Assembly (NCBI GenBank): GCA_031258195.1
Contig: JAIRNF010000039.1
Span: forward strand, 62,001-126,000
Source of the DNA: Prevotellaceae bacterium
GTDB taxonomy: Bacteria; Bacteroidota; Bacteroidia; Bacteroidales; UBA932
Length of the DNA: 64,000 nt
Direction of reading: 5' to 3'
Of the stretch, positions 37,178-46,952 are shown piece after piece (position 1 is the first letter of the stretch; every line of letters starts with the position of its first letter). The notes under the pieces are model-generated. The model was not told where the DNA came from and searched no databases. It saw only the letters and a list, made by a program, of their open reading frames with translations. The translations under genes were made by a program, and so were the position numbers.

Positions 37178-38173
37178 ATGAAAACTCAAGATGAATTTCT
37201 AAATTTTGTTGACGCCGAACTTTCTACAGAGCTGAGTACCGTGAATAAGCAGCGCAAAGGTACGCTGAAGATGTTTTTCCTTGCAACATTTATATGCGTC
37301 GCTTTTGTGGGCTTTATGATTTACAGCTCTATGGGAGACGTGTTGTGGCTCGAGGGCGAAAATACGTTAACCGTCATTGCCTTTGTTTTTATTGCATTAT
37401 ATGGTATAGGCTTTTCTATTTCGTATTTTGTAAAGAAAAATAAAAGCAATGCAACCCCTAACACCTCATCGGGATATGGTTTTGCCTACGATTTTAAAGA
37501 TAAGGTAGTACGTCGTATGGTCGAGTTTCTCGACCCCTCGTTCAAATATCAGATCGTTAACCACATTAAGCTCTCGGAGGTTATTCAGAGCGGTATGTTT
37601 CATGAGTCGAAGCTGAAAGCTTCAGGAAGCGATTTGGTGCAAGGCGTAGAAGACGGTGTTCCCTTTAAATTTAGCGATTTACGGCTGGTGCGTGAAAAAA
37701 CATTTGTCGGTAAAAATGAAGATACTGAAGTATCGGTATTTTCAGGAAGTATGTTTATTGCCGAATTCAACAAATCTTTTAAAAAGCCGGTATATGTGTT
37801 CTCGAAAAAGGCACTCGGTATCGTTTCGAGCGAGCTCTCTTATACCGGAGATAAAGTGAGGCTGGAAGATCCCGACTTCGACAAGCAGTTTGCCGTATAT
37901 AGCCCCGATCAAATTGAAGCGCGCTTTATTCTTACGCCAAGTATGATGGAAAGGTTAAAGGCGCTGCGCCGTAAAATGGGTAACAACGTTAATATTGTAT
38001 TTGCCAATAACAATATCTATATCGCTAATAATAACGGTAAAGATCGATTCGAGATAGGCGCGCTCTCATCAGTTAACAGGCGCGAAAGTATTATCGGTTA
38101 TTACAACGATCTTGCCGAACAGCTTGGTATTATTGATGAGCTAAAGCTCAACCTGAAAATCTGGAAAGCATAA
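37178..38173 (+). CDS. DUF3137-like membrane protein
   Basis: N-terminal TM hairpin, 'VFSGSMFIAEFNKSFKKPVYVFSKK', adjacent to lemA. Confidence 0.7.
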   Translation: MKTQDEFLNFVDAELSTELSTVNKQRKGTLKMFFLATFICVAFVGFMIYSSMGDVLWLEGENTLTVIAFVFIALYGIGFSISYFVKKNKSNATPNTSSGYGFAYDFKDKVVRRMVEFLDPSFKYQIVNHIKLSEVIQSGMFHESKLKASGSDLVQGVEDGVPFKFSDLRLVREKTFVGKNEDTEVSVFSGSMFIAEFNKSFKKPVYVFSKKALGIVSSELSYTGDKVRLEDPDFDKQFAVYSPDQIEARFILTPSMMERLKALRRKMGNNVNIVFANNNIYIANNNGKDRFEIGALSSVNRRESIIGYYNDLAEQLGIIDELKLNLKIWKA

Positions 38174-38185
38174 AACTCAAAGCAT

Positions 38186-38746
38186 ATGAACACAACAACT
38201 ATTATTGTTTTATCAGCGGTGGCATTGCTCGTCATCATACTGATAGCGCTATATAACCGCTTAAATATAAGGCGTAACCAGATAGAAAATGCAAAATCAT
38301 CGCTTGAGGCACTGTTTATTAAGCGTAGCGATTTAATTCCAAATCTTGTTACTGTGGTAAAAGAATACACCAGCTATGAACGCGATGTGCTGGATAAAAT
38401 TACGCGGCTACGCGCCGATAGCCAAAAAGATAAACCGAGTATGGAGTATCAGCATGACGGCGATTTGTCTTCGGCAGTAAAGCGTCTTATGGTGCAGGTA
38501 GAGAACTATCCGGAGCTGAAAGCTAACAGCCAGTTTACTAACCTTGCCTATAGCTGGAACGAGGTGGAGGAGCAAATTACTGCCGGGCGTCGTTATCTTG
38601 CATCCAGCATTACCTACTATAATGATGCAATTCGTATATTTCCATCGAATATGGTTGCGGGCATGTTTGGATTTAAAGCCCACGAGTGGGAGAGGGCTAC
38701 GCAAGAGCAGCGTAAAGGCTTAAATGCTGATGAACTGTTTAAATAA
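38186..38746 (+). CDS. LemA family protein
   Basis: 'YNRLNIRRNQIENAKSSLEALFIKRSDLIPNLVTVVKEY', 'AYSWNEVEEQITAGRRYLASSITYYNDAIRIFPSNMVAGMFGF'. Confidence 0.9.
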   Translation: MNTTTIIVLSAVALLVIILIALYNRLNIRRNQIENAKSSLEALFIKRSDLIPNLVTVVKEYTSYERDVLDKITRLRADSQKDKPSMEYQHDGDLSSAVKRLMVQVENYPELKANSQFTNLAYSWNEVEEQITAGRRYLASSITYYNDAIRIFPSNMVAGMFGFKAHEWERATQEQRKGLNADELFK

Positions 38747-38770
38747 TATTTAAATGCTTTACAATCGAAA

Positions 38771-38806
38771 GATAAGGGTTGTTTCGTTACGAAACAACCC
38801 TTATCT
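38771..38806 (+). terminator. Hairpin terminator after lemA operon
   Basis: Perfect 16-bp arms gataagggttgtttcg / cgaaacaacccttatc + T-rich tail. Confidence 0.85.
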
Positions 38807-39144
38807 CTTTATTATGTTTAACTGCATTCAAAAGATGAACCACACATTTTACCTAAATCAAACAAATCTTGGGGTGAAATGGGAAATGTTATTAATTGGA
38901 AGAGTGGGTGCTGAAATGAGTTTTCTTACGGTATCATAGGTAAGACATTTGTATATCAAAGAATTGCCTCCGCCAACTTTTCTTCTTTACTTTAAAATTC
39001 GGCTAGGAAAACTTTCCACTTGATTTTTTAGGTTGTTATCTCATCCAATTTAAGATAGCTGAAAAATAATCTTTCAGCCTCTACCAAAATGGCTAAGGCT
39101 TACTATCTTTGTATATGAATAATATATCAATAAAAATTACGCAT

Positions 39145-40476
39145 ATGAAGCTATCTATTTCTCGCACCCAACCCACTCTTCAACCCGAAGAAATAGTCGC
39201 TCTACAGCCAAAAGCCGCAGAGTGTCTCGAGGCGCTTTATCGTAAAACCGGAAAAGGAAACGATTTTCTGGGCTGGCTAGACCTTTCATCGCTGTTCGAT
39301 ACCAAGCTGCTGAATGATATTAAGCACTCCGCACAAACGCTTAGTAAGCTGGCGGATGTGGTTGTGGTGGTTGGAATAGGAGGTTCGTATTTAGGGGCAA
39401 AAGCTGTTATCGAAGCATTGTCTCACAGCTTCAGCCTGATCGCTCCAAGTAATCATCCTCAGGTGTTGTTTGTTGGGCAAAATATTAGCGAAGAATATAT
39501 TGCCGAGCTGCTGGAGATTCTGAAAGGTCGTTCGGTAGCATGCGTGGCTATTTCTAAATCGGGTACAACTACCGAGCCTGCAATAGCCTTACGCTTCATC
39601 AAAAAGTATATAGAGCAGGTACATGGTAAAGACGAGGTTAAAAAGCGCATTGTTGCTATTACCGATGCGTCGCACGGCGCACTAAAAAAGATGGCGGAGG
39701 AAGAGGGTTATGAAACCTTTGTAATTCCCGACGATGTTGGCGGGCGTTTTTCCGTAATGACCCCGGTTGGGCTACTTCCTATTGCTGTTGCCGGTTTCGA
39801 CATAGAACGAATGGTAAAAGGTGTTTACGACATGGAGTTATCAACAGGTATGGAGGTTGCGCCAAGCGATAATTCCGTTCTAGCCTATGCTATAGCTAGA
39901 AATCTATTATATCAAAAGGGGAAAAAGATAGAGCTGCTGGCAAACTTTAACCCTAAGCTGCGTTCGTTTGCCGAGTGGTGGAAACAGCTTTATGGCGAGA
40001 GCGAAGGAAAAGACAGCAAAGGAATATTTCCTGCTTCGGTTGACTATACTACCGATCTGCACTCGATGGGGCAATACATTCAGAATGGAGAGCGTATTCT
40101 TTTCGAAACGGTAATAAGCGTTACAGAGAGTAAGAAAATGGCGGCAGTCCCTATGGCAAATGATGATAGCGACGGGCTTAACTACCTTGCGGGACGTAGG
40201 CTTGAGGAGATTAATAAAATGGCAGAGTTAGGTACTATTCTTGCGCATGCTGATGGCGGAGTACCTAATATACATATCGAAATGCCTAAGTTGGACGAAT
40301 ATAATCTTGGTCAGCTGATATGCTTCTTTGAAAAAGCATGCGGCGTTAGCGGCTATCTACTTGGTGTTAATCCATTCGATCAGCCCGGTGTAGAGGCTTA
40401 TAAGCGTAACATGTTTGCGTTGCTTGGTAAGCCCGGCTTTGAGAAAGACGGAGAAGAGCTAAGAAAACGGCTGTAA
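39145..40476 (+). CDS. pgi: Glucose-6-phosphate isomerase
   Basis: 'VVVGIGGSYLGAKAVIEAL', 'GGRFSVMTPVGLLPIAVAGFD', 'NPFDQPGVEAYKRNMFALLGKPG'; start at MKLSISRT preferred. Confidence 0.96.
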   Translation: MKLSISRTQPTLQPEEIVALQPKAAECLEALYRKTGKGNDFLGWLDLSSLFDTKLLNDIKHSAQTLSKLADVVVVVGIGGSYLGAKAVIEALSHSFSLIAPSNHPQVLFVGQNISEEYIAELLEILKGRSVACVAISKSGTTTEPAIALRFIKKYIEQVHGKDEVKKRIVAITDASHGALKKMAEEEGYETFVIPDDVGGRFSVMTPVGLLPIAVAGFDIERMVKGVYDMELSTGMEVAPSDNSVLAYAIARNLLYQKGKKIELLANFNPKLRSFAEWWKQLYGESEGKDSKGIFPASVDYTTDLHSMGQYIQNGERILFETVISVTESKKMAAVPMANDDSDGLNYLAGRRLEEINKMAELGTILAHADGGVPNIHIEMPKLDEYNLGQLICFFEKACGVSGYLLGVNPFDQPGVEAYKRNMFALLGKPGFEKDGEELRKRL

Positions 40477-41045
40477 TGAATTTTCTTGCGCACGTTTTCT
40501 TTCCGGTAATGACAAGCAGCTGCAAGTTGGCAATTTTATTGGCGATTACGTGAAAGGAGCGGCTTATAGAAATTACTCGCCACGCATTGCTCGAGGAATT
40601 CTTCTGCATCGCGCTATTGACGATTTTACCGATAGGCATCCAAAAGTAGCAGAAGCAAAGCGGCTGCTACAACCTTCGTTTATATTCGGGCATATTTGTA
40701 GATATGTTTTACGACCATTTTCTAGCGTCGCAATGGGAGCAGTTTTCACCTATGCCGCTAAAACGCTTTACACGTCGGTTTTATAGGGCTATGGTGTGGC
40801 ATTTTCGTATATTGCTCTCGCGAGTAAAAGGGTTCTTGCCCCATCTTATCGCATGTAACCGTTTATATGTATATGCTACTCTTGAGGGGCTCCAGTGCTC
40901 TCTCGAGATTATGGAAAATTACAGGACCTTACCGCAAAAAAGTGGAGAAGCAATTGCTCTGTTAAAAGAAAACTATAGCCGGTTTAGAGATGGCTTTAAT
41001 GAATTTTTTCCGGACCTACAGGCTTTTGTTGCCTCAAGGCTTTAA
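40476..41045 (+). pseudogene. ACP phosphodiesterase (AcpH/DUF479-like), two frameshifts
   Basis: Conceptual reading MNFLAHVF[shift]SGNDKQLQVGNFIGDYVKGAAYRNYSPRIARGILLHRAIDDFTDRHPKVAEAKRLLQPSF[shift]YSGIFVDMFYDHFLASQWEQFS...; start overlaps pgi stop (TAATG). Confidence 0.88.
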
Positions 41046-41108
41046 GCATTTCTTGTATTATTGTACTGCCTTATTATTAAAATATTCATGGTGCGTTTAG
41101 AAAAATCT

Positions 41109-41193
41109 CCGTCATTTCGACCGAAGGGAGAAATCTGTTGATTCAGTGTACTGCTGGTATTTAGCAGATTTCTCCCTTCGGTCGAAATGACGG
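41109..41193. repeat. Palindromic intergenic repeat, copy B
   Basis: Perfect 29-bp arms ccgtcatttcgaccgaagggagaaatctg / cagatttctcccttcggtcgaaatgacgg. Confidence 0.9.
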
Positions 41194-41349
41194 TACTGTT
41201 TTTTGAAAGCTATGGTGTGTTTTTCCAAAGCATTATTTTCCAAACATATCAATATGGTAAATGCTCCACGGTTAAAATGCCCTTGTTCTTTTATCTTAAG
41301 TCGTAATACGAATCATTGCAGTTAAAAGACTATTTGCTTACTTTGTGGT

Positions 41350-42291
41350 ATGAACGAGCAGCAAACAGGTTTAGTTACCAAACATACCGGTAGCCACTAT
41401 CGGGTGCGGTTGGATAAAGACGGCACGTATATCGAAACGGTAGTAAGGGGTAAGCTACGCCTTAAAGACTTAAAAACCACAAACCCCATTGCTGTTGGCG
41501 ACAGAGTCGTAGTTGAGCCTTCCGATGATGGTACGGGTATTATACTAGATGTTTGTGACCGTAAAAACTACCTTATCCGTCGCTCTTCTAATCTATCGAG
41601 GCAGGCTCATATTGTAGCGGCTAGTATTGATAGGGCTTACCTTGTAATCAGCCTTGCTTTTCCCGATACTAAAATCGGCTTTATCGATCGTTTTTTGGTA
41701 AGTGCAGAAGCATATCATATACCTGTTACCATTCTTATTAACAAGGTTGATTTATACGAGGACGAACTGGCAGATATGCTTAACGGTTTCGAGGAAATTT
41801 ACAGTAACATAGGCTACGAAACCCTGCGAATTTCTGCTCTTAGAGGTGATAATATCAATACATTGAAAAAGCGGCTGGCAGGTAAGGTTTCGGTTTTTGC
41901 AGGAAATTCGGGTGTAGGAAAATCGTCGTTAATAAATGCTATAGAACCCTCGTTAAACCTAAAAACCGGAGAGATATCGGGTTACCACCTTAAAGGTACG
42001 CATACTACTACTTTTTATGAGATGGTAGAGCTACCGAATGGTGGATTTATTATCGATACCCCCGGGTTAAAAAGTTTTGGGCTGATTGACGATATTGGTA
42101 AGGAAGAAATCTCTCATTTTTTCCCCGAAATATTCCGTTATAGCGCCAATTGTAGGTTCAACATGTGTACCCATACCGACGAACCCGGATGCGCCGTAAA
42201 AAAAGCGGTGGAAGAAGGGCTGATATCAGAATCTCGTTATAGCAGCTACCTCGGCATGTTTTACGATGAGGATAGTAAATATAGGCAATGA
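41350..42291 (+). CDS. rsgA: Ribosome small subunit-dependent GTPase A
   Basis: Circularly permuted GTPase: 'LINKVDLY', 'FAGNSGVGKSSLINAI', 'DTPGLKSFGL', Cys/His cluster 'CRFNMCTHTDEPGC'; TGA stop. Confidence 0.95.
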   Translation: MNEQQTGLVTKHTGSHYRVRLDKDGTYIETVVRGKLRLKDLKTTNPIAVGDRVVVEPSDDGTGIILDVCDRKNYLIRRSSNLSRQAHIVAASIDRAYLVISLAFPDTKIGFIDRFLVSAEAYHIPVTILINKVDLYEDELADMLNGFEEIYSNIGYETLRISALRGDNINTLKKRLAGKVSVFAGNSGVGKSSLINAIEPSLNLKTGEISGYHLKGTHTTTFYEMVELPNGGFIIDTPGLKSFGLIDDIGKEEISHFFPEIFRYSANCRFNMCTHTDEPGCAVKKAVEEGLISESRYSSYLGMFYDEDSKYRQ

Positions 42292-42359
42292 TTAGCAGGA
42301 GAATATATTAATTTATCAATATACCGACTCATTTTCATATTAGTACATTAGTACATTTT

Positions 42360-44852
42360 CTACTCCAGCTCCACCACCGTAATTCCCGAACCGCCTTGTT
42401 CTACTCGTTCATCTTTACAAGACTTAACCCCACCAAAGGTTTTAAGCAAGTTTCGGATTGTTTCTTTCAGTATGCCGTTACCTTTACCATGTAAGATACG
42501 AACTTCGCTTGTACCCACCATCAACGCCTCGTCTATAAACTCTGTAATGGTTGGCAGCACTTCTTCTACACGCATTCCGCGTACATCAATGGTGCTTTTA
42601 AAGTTCGACTTGCGCTGAGATAGGTTGAAGCCGTTTACATTATGTGAAGGTGCGGGAGTGTTACGCGTTGTTTGCCTAAACTCGTTGTTGCTGATAACCT
42701 CTAACCTGTCTGCCTTTATGTTGGTAAGAATACTGCCTATGGCAACTATTGCGTTGTTACCGTTTAGCTTTATCAGTTCGCCAGCCGAATCTTGACCTTT
42801 TATGCGAACCTTAACGCCCGGCTCAAGTATTGCGGGTATTTCGGTATCTTGCTCTTCGTTTTGCTGGTTATTTTTTGTTTGTGCCTTACGTTGCTCGCGC
42901 TTTTCCTGACGGTCGCGCAGCTGCTGAATTTTGCGCTCTATCTTTTCGTTGTTTGTATCATCGACTTCTGCTTGGAGTGATTCTTTCAGCCGCTCCAGCT
43001 TCGCACGGCTTTCTTTTGTACGCTCTTTCTCTGCCTGCGTTTCGCGTATCTCACGAATTGTATTTTCTATCTGCCTATTGGTATCGGCAAGTAATCGGGC
43101 TGCTTCTTCTTTTGCCTTATTGATAATAGATTTACGTTGCTCTTTCAGCTCCTTCAGTTCCGCTTCGTACTTTGCCGTAACTTCTTCAAGCCGTTTATCG
43201 GTAAGGCGTATGCGTTGCCGCTTTTCCTCCCAGTAGCGACGGTCGCGCGCAATATTACGCAGGTTTTTTTCGATATTTACCTGCTTATCGCCCATTTTTT
43301 CGGAAGCGTAAAAAAGAATCTCTTCCGGCAAGCCTATTTTACGTGCGATCTCAAATGCAAACGAGCTGCCGGGTACACCTATTTCCAGCTTAAATAGCGG
43401 TTGTATGCGTTGCGTATCAAAAAGCATAGCGCCGTTAATTATGCCGGGTGCCGACGCTGCATAGTACTTAAGGTTGGTGTAATGTGTAGTGATTACACCG
43501 AATGTATTACGCTCGGTTAGTTTAGCTAATACTGCCTCCGCAATGGCTCCGCCAATAGATGGCTCTGTACCTGTGCCGAATTCGTCGATTAAAACTAACG
43601 ATTTGTCGGTGGCATAACGAACAAAGTTTTTCATGTTCAGCAGATGCGAGCTGTAGGTGCTAAGGTCGTTTTCTATCGATTGTTCATCGCCAATATCAAT
43701 GAAAATATCGTTGAATAATCCCACTTCTGAATTTTCCGATGCGGGTATCAGCAAGCCGCATTGTAACATATATTGCAGCAATCCGACGGTTTTTAAGCAT
43801 ACCGATTTACCTCCCGCATTAGGACCCGAAATTAGTAGGATATGTTTCTGTTTAGTTAGCTCTAAAGCAAGCGGAACAACTTCTTTTCCTTCTTTTTTCA
43901 GGCTTTGCATCAGCAGAGGATGGCGTGCGTTGATAAGCCGTATCGATTGTTCGTCGTATAGTATGGGCTTTACGGCTTCTAAGCCCATGCTGAAAAGAGC
44001 TTTGGCACGAATAAAATCTATTTCGCCGATATAGTCGCCTGTAGCCAGCATTTCGTCGAGGTAGGGACGGAGAAAATCTGCCGCGGCAACAAGTACTTTT
44101 ACTACTTCTCTACGTTCGGCGTACTCCAGCTCTTTTATTTCGTTATTCAGATCAACAACCTCAATCGGTTCTATATAAACGGTTTTACCGGTTGCCGATT
44201 CGTCGTGTACAAACCCTTTCAACTTGCGCTTACTGTAAGCGTTTACAGGAATTACCATACGCCCGTCGCGGATAGATATGCCGGCATCTTCGTCAGCAAT
44301 ACCGTCTTGCTGTGCGCTACGCAGTATGGCGTGCATGCGTTTGGTGATTTGCCGCTGCTTGTCGGAAATGGTACGGCGTACCTGCGCCAGCTCCGGCGAA
44401 GCGTTGTCTTTTACTTTCCCGAATTTATTTACAACAGCATCAAGCTTGGCAATAACGGCAGGGAGTACGGCTACTGTTGATGATAGCTGACGGAGCGAAG
44501 GATATTTTTCATCTTCACGTTTATTGAAGAAGTTGCTCAGCTCTCTGGCTGCGGTGAGTGCTTTGGAAAGCGCTAGCAGCTCCATACCATCCAAAAACGT
44601 ACCTTCAACACGAATTTTTTTCAGAAAATCAACCACGTCAACATACGTGTTGTCGGGGAAGCTGTCCTCCATCATCAGCACGGTACGCATTTCGTCGGTC
44701 AGTTCCAGACGTAACGAAACCACATCGAAAGATGAAGAGAAGCTTGTATCTGCCAGCTTTTCTTTTGCCAGCTTGGTAATACATTTCTCCTCCACCATTC
44801 GGCGGATTTTATCAAAACCTACTTTCTGCTCAAAGCTATCGGGATAAATCAT
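42360..44852 (-). CDS. mutS2: MutS2-family endonuclease/ATPase
   Basis: 'LLISGPNAGGKSVCLKTVGLLQYM' Walker A, 'IDEFGTGTEPSIGGAIAEAVL', C-terminal Smr 'TIDVRGMRVEEVLPTITEFIDEAL...VRILHGKGNGIL'. Confidence 0.96.
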   Translation of the reverse strand: MIYPDSFEQKVGFDKIRRMVEEKCITKLAKEKLADTSFSSSFDVVSLRLELTDEMRTVLMMEDSFPDNTYVDVVDFLKKIRVEGTFLDGMELLALSKALTAARELSNFFNKREDEKYPSLRQLSSTVAVLPAVIAKLDAVVNKFGKVKDNASPELAQVRRTISDKQRQITKRMHAILRSAQQDGIADEDAGISIRDGRMVIPVNAYSKRKLKGFVHDESATGKTVYIEPIEVVDLNNEIKELEYAERREVVKVLVAAADFLRPYLDEMLATGDYIGEIDFIRAKALFSMGLEAVKPILYDEQSIRLINARHPLLMQSLKKEGKEVVPLALELTKQKHILLISGPNAGGKSVCLKTVGLLQYMLQCGLLIPASENSEVGLFNDIFIDIGDEQSIENDLSTYSSHLLNMKNFVRYATDKSLVLIDEFGTGTEPSIGGAIAEAVLAKLTERNTFGVITTHYTNLKYYAASAPGIINGAMLFDTQRIQPLFKLEIGVPGSSFAFEIARKIGLPEEILFYASEKMGDKQVNIEKNLRNIARDRRYWEEKRQRIRLTDKRLEEVTAKYEAELKELKEQRKSIINKAKEEAARLLADTNRQIENTIREIRETQAEKERTKESRAKLERLKESLQAEVDDTNNEKIERKIQQLRDRQEKREQRKAQTKNNQQNEEQDTEIPAILEPGVKVRIKGQDSAGELIKLNGNNAIVAIGSILTNIKADRLEVISNNEFRQTTRNTPAPSHNVNGFNLSQRKSNFKSTIDVRGMRVEEVLPTITEFIDEALMVGTSEVRILHGKGNGILKETIRNLLKTFGGVKSCKDERVEQGGSGITVVELE

Positions 44853-44862
44853 TTAGTGTAAT

Positions 44863-44931
44863 AAAAGCCCCAACCCCCGAGGGGATTTTGTTTGTGTTAT
44901 TTAGCCCCCTTTGGGGGTTTAGGGGGCTTTT
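44863..44931. repeat. Palindromic G/C-run intergenic repeat
   Basis: aaaagccccaacccccgagggg ... gccccctttgggggtttagggggctttt. Confidence 0.7.
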
Positions 44932-44981
44932 CATTCTACAAAAGTATTAAAACTTATTGAGAGTAAGGAGGTAGATTCCGG

Positions 44982-45419
44982 TTATTGATGATAGCGGGTT
45001 GGGTAAGGTCGATGCTCAATGTCGGAAACCAGAATAGGGTAATCACTTCGCAGAATCTCTTGTTGATAAGGTTTAAGCTCATTTCTTAGCTCGTTGTAGG
45101 CTTTCGAAATTTCATTCTGTACTGTAAAGTAAGTTTTGTATTTAGTTCCGCGGCTTGTTTTTAAGACGATAATAGTTTCTAAGCGATAAACCGAGCCTAC
45201 TCCAATCGCTTCGATCTCGTGGCCATCAGCATTCGTTATGTGTTCTTTAAGTACCTCTTTTAGCTGATTAATCGGAATTAATTTACCATAACAGTACACT
45301 ATCGAATCGTTTTTGTGGCTAATATACACATAGCATATGTTTTTTAATTTTATTTGATCTGCTTTTGCTATACTTACACAACAGGCTATAAGTATTGCTA
45401 GGATAATGGCTTTTTTCAT
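44982..45419 (-). CDS. Hypothetical secreted protein
   Basis: Start at MKKAIILAILIACCVSIAKA (signal peptide); no family recognised. Confidence 0.6.
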   Translation of the reverse strand: MKKAIILAILIACCVSIAKADQIKLKNICYVYISHKNDSIVYCYGKLIPINQLKEVLKEHITNADGHEIEAIGVGSVYRLETIIVLKTSRGTKYKTYFTVQNEISKAYNELRNELKPYQQEILRSDYPILVSDIEHRPYPTRYHQ

Positions 45420-45545
45420 ATCGGTTATTTTTAATGTGAAACAATGTTGACGATTCAAAAGCTATGCCGGCTTTCCGATAGGTATAATTGTTACCTTTGA
45501 AAATTTTAAGATGAGAAGATCGTTATTTTAAGTTTTGGGTTTAAT

Positions 45546-46098
45546 ATGGATAAGGCGGAAATACTAAAAACGATTACCGATTTTTGGAATGATAGATATG
45601 CTCAATCCGGTTATATATATGGTGATGAGCCCAATCTCTTTTTTAAGCATGTTATTAGTAGCCTACAGCCCGGTAGTGTATTGATACCTGCCGCAGGAGA
45701 GGGGAGAGATGCTGTTTATGCGGCATTATTAGGATGGGAGGTGGACGCGTTCGATTTAAGCAGCGAAGGGCAAAAAAGGCGTTGGAGCTTGCTGCCCGGA
45801 AAAATGTACATGTTAATTTTGATGTACTTAATGCGCTGTTTTCTATAAGCGCATGGTTGATAGGCTTAAGTCCGGTGGAATGCTTATTGTCGAGGCGTTT
45901 AACCCTATTCAAAATGGTGGGTCATCAGGTGGACTAAAAGACTTTAAGCTGTTTATCAGTAAGCATGATTTGGCGGCCTACTTTTCTTCGTTAGAGTGCG
46001 TTCAGAATGAGCATTTAGTGCTAGAAATAAAAGAGGGAGAAGGGCGTGTTGGGATAGCAAATATTGTTCGGTATGTTGGAGTCCGCAGTAATTTGTAA
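45546..46098 (+). pseudogene. SAM-dependent methyltransferase (TehB/thiopurine-MT-like), frameshifted and internally deleted
   Basis: 'FWNDRYAQSGYIYGDEPNLFFKHVISSLQPGSVLIPAAGEGRDAVYAALLGWEVDAFDLS' / 'KKALELAARKNVHVNFDVLNALF' / 'MVDRLKSGGMLIVEAFNPIQNGG' lie in three different frames. Confidence 0.88.
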
Positions 46099-46263
46099 GT
46101 GCTATTGGCTCATATCATTATCGTTCGGCAGGATTTTATGCAAGCAGATAGAGAGTATTGGCTATTACAACCTGGCATAATATAGCTATAATTCGTAAAG
46201 TATTAATGTTTATCGAATTATACATATTCCAAAAAATTCGTAAGTTTGCCGAAACTTCTTAGA

Positions 46264-46929
46264 ATGGATATTGCTATAGATATACTTCTTGTGGTAGTAG
46301 CCTATCTGTTAGGTTCTATTTCTAATGCTATTTGGATCGGTAAGCGGTTTTACGGTATCGATGTGCGCCAATACGGTAGTAGGAATGCCGGTGCAACAAA
46401 CGTACTACGGACGTTAGGTTGGAAAGCGGCACTACCTGTGTTCTTGCTTGATATGCTAAAAGGTGTGCTGGCAGTGCTGCTGGTTAGGTTTACTACCTAT
46501 ATTCCCGATACAAATCCTTGTGTAGGCTATCAGATAGCGTTGGGTGCGGCGGTATTTATCGGTCATATCTTCCCGATATTCGCAAGGTTTAAAGGTGGTA
46601 AAGGGGTTGCAACCATGACAGGCGTTCTGCTCTCTATGCACCCATATGCCTTGCTTATTGCGTTTGCAGTATGGCTGCTGGTTTTTCTGCCGACACGCTA
46701 CGTATCGCTTAGCTCTATTTGTGCCAGTATCGCGTTCCCGATAGCGGTAATTGTCGTATTCGGTATGTTTTTAGACCCCGCTGAAACGCTAACAATGAAG
46801 ATTTTTAGCATTGCCATGTGTCTTATCATTATCCACACTCATCGCACCAACATTAAACGGTTGATGAAAGGCGAGGAATCTAAAACGGTATTTAAGAAGA
46901 GGGTAGAGCCGCCGCCTAAGGCAAAGTAA
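46264..46929 (+). CDS. plsY: Glycerol-3-phosphate acyltransferase PlsY
   Basis: 'YLLGSISNAIWIGKRFYGIDVRQYGSRNAGATNVLRTLG', 'HIFPIFARFKGGKGVATMTGVLL'. Confidence 0.95.
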   Translation: MDIAIDILLVVVAYLLGSISNAIWIGKRFYGIDVRQYGSRNAGATNVLRTLGWKAALPVFLLDMLKGVLAVLLVRFTTYIPDTNPCVGYQIALGAAVFIGHIFPIFARFKGGKGVATMTGVLLSMHPYALLIAFAVWLLVFLPTRYVSLSSICASIAFPIAVIVVFGMFLDPAETLTMKIFSIAMCLIIIHTHRTNIKRLMKGEESKTVFKKRVEPPPKAK

Positions 46930-46952
46930 TTTTATACGATTAAAAGTATTTC

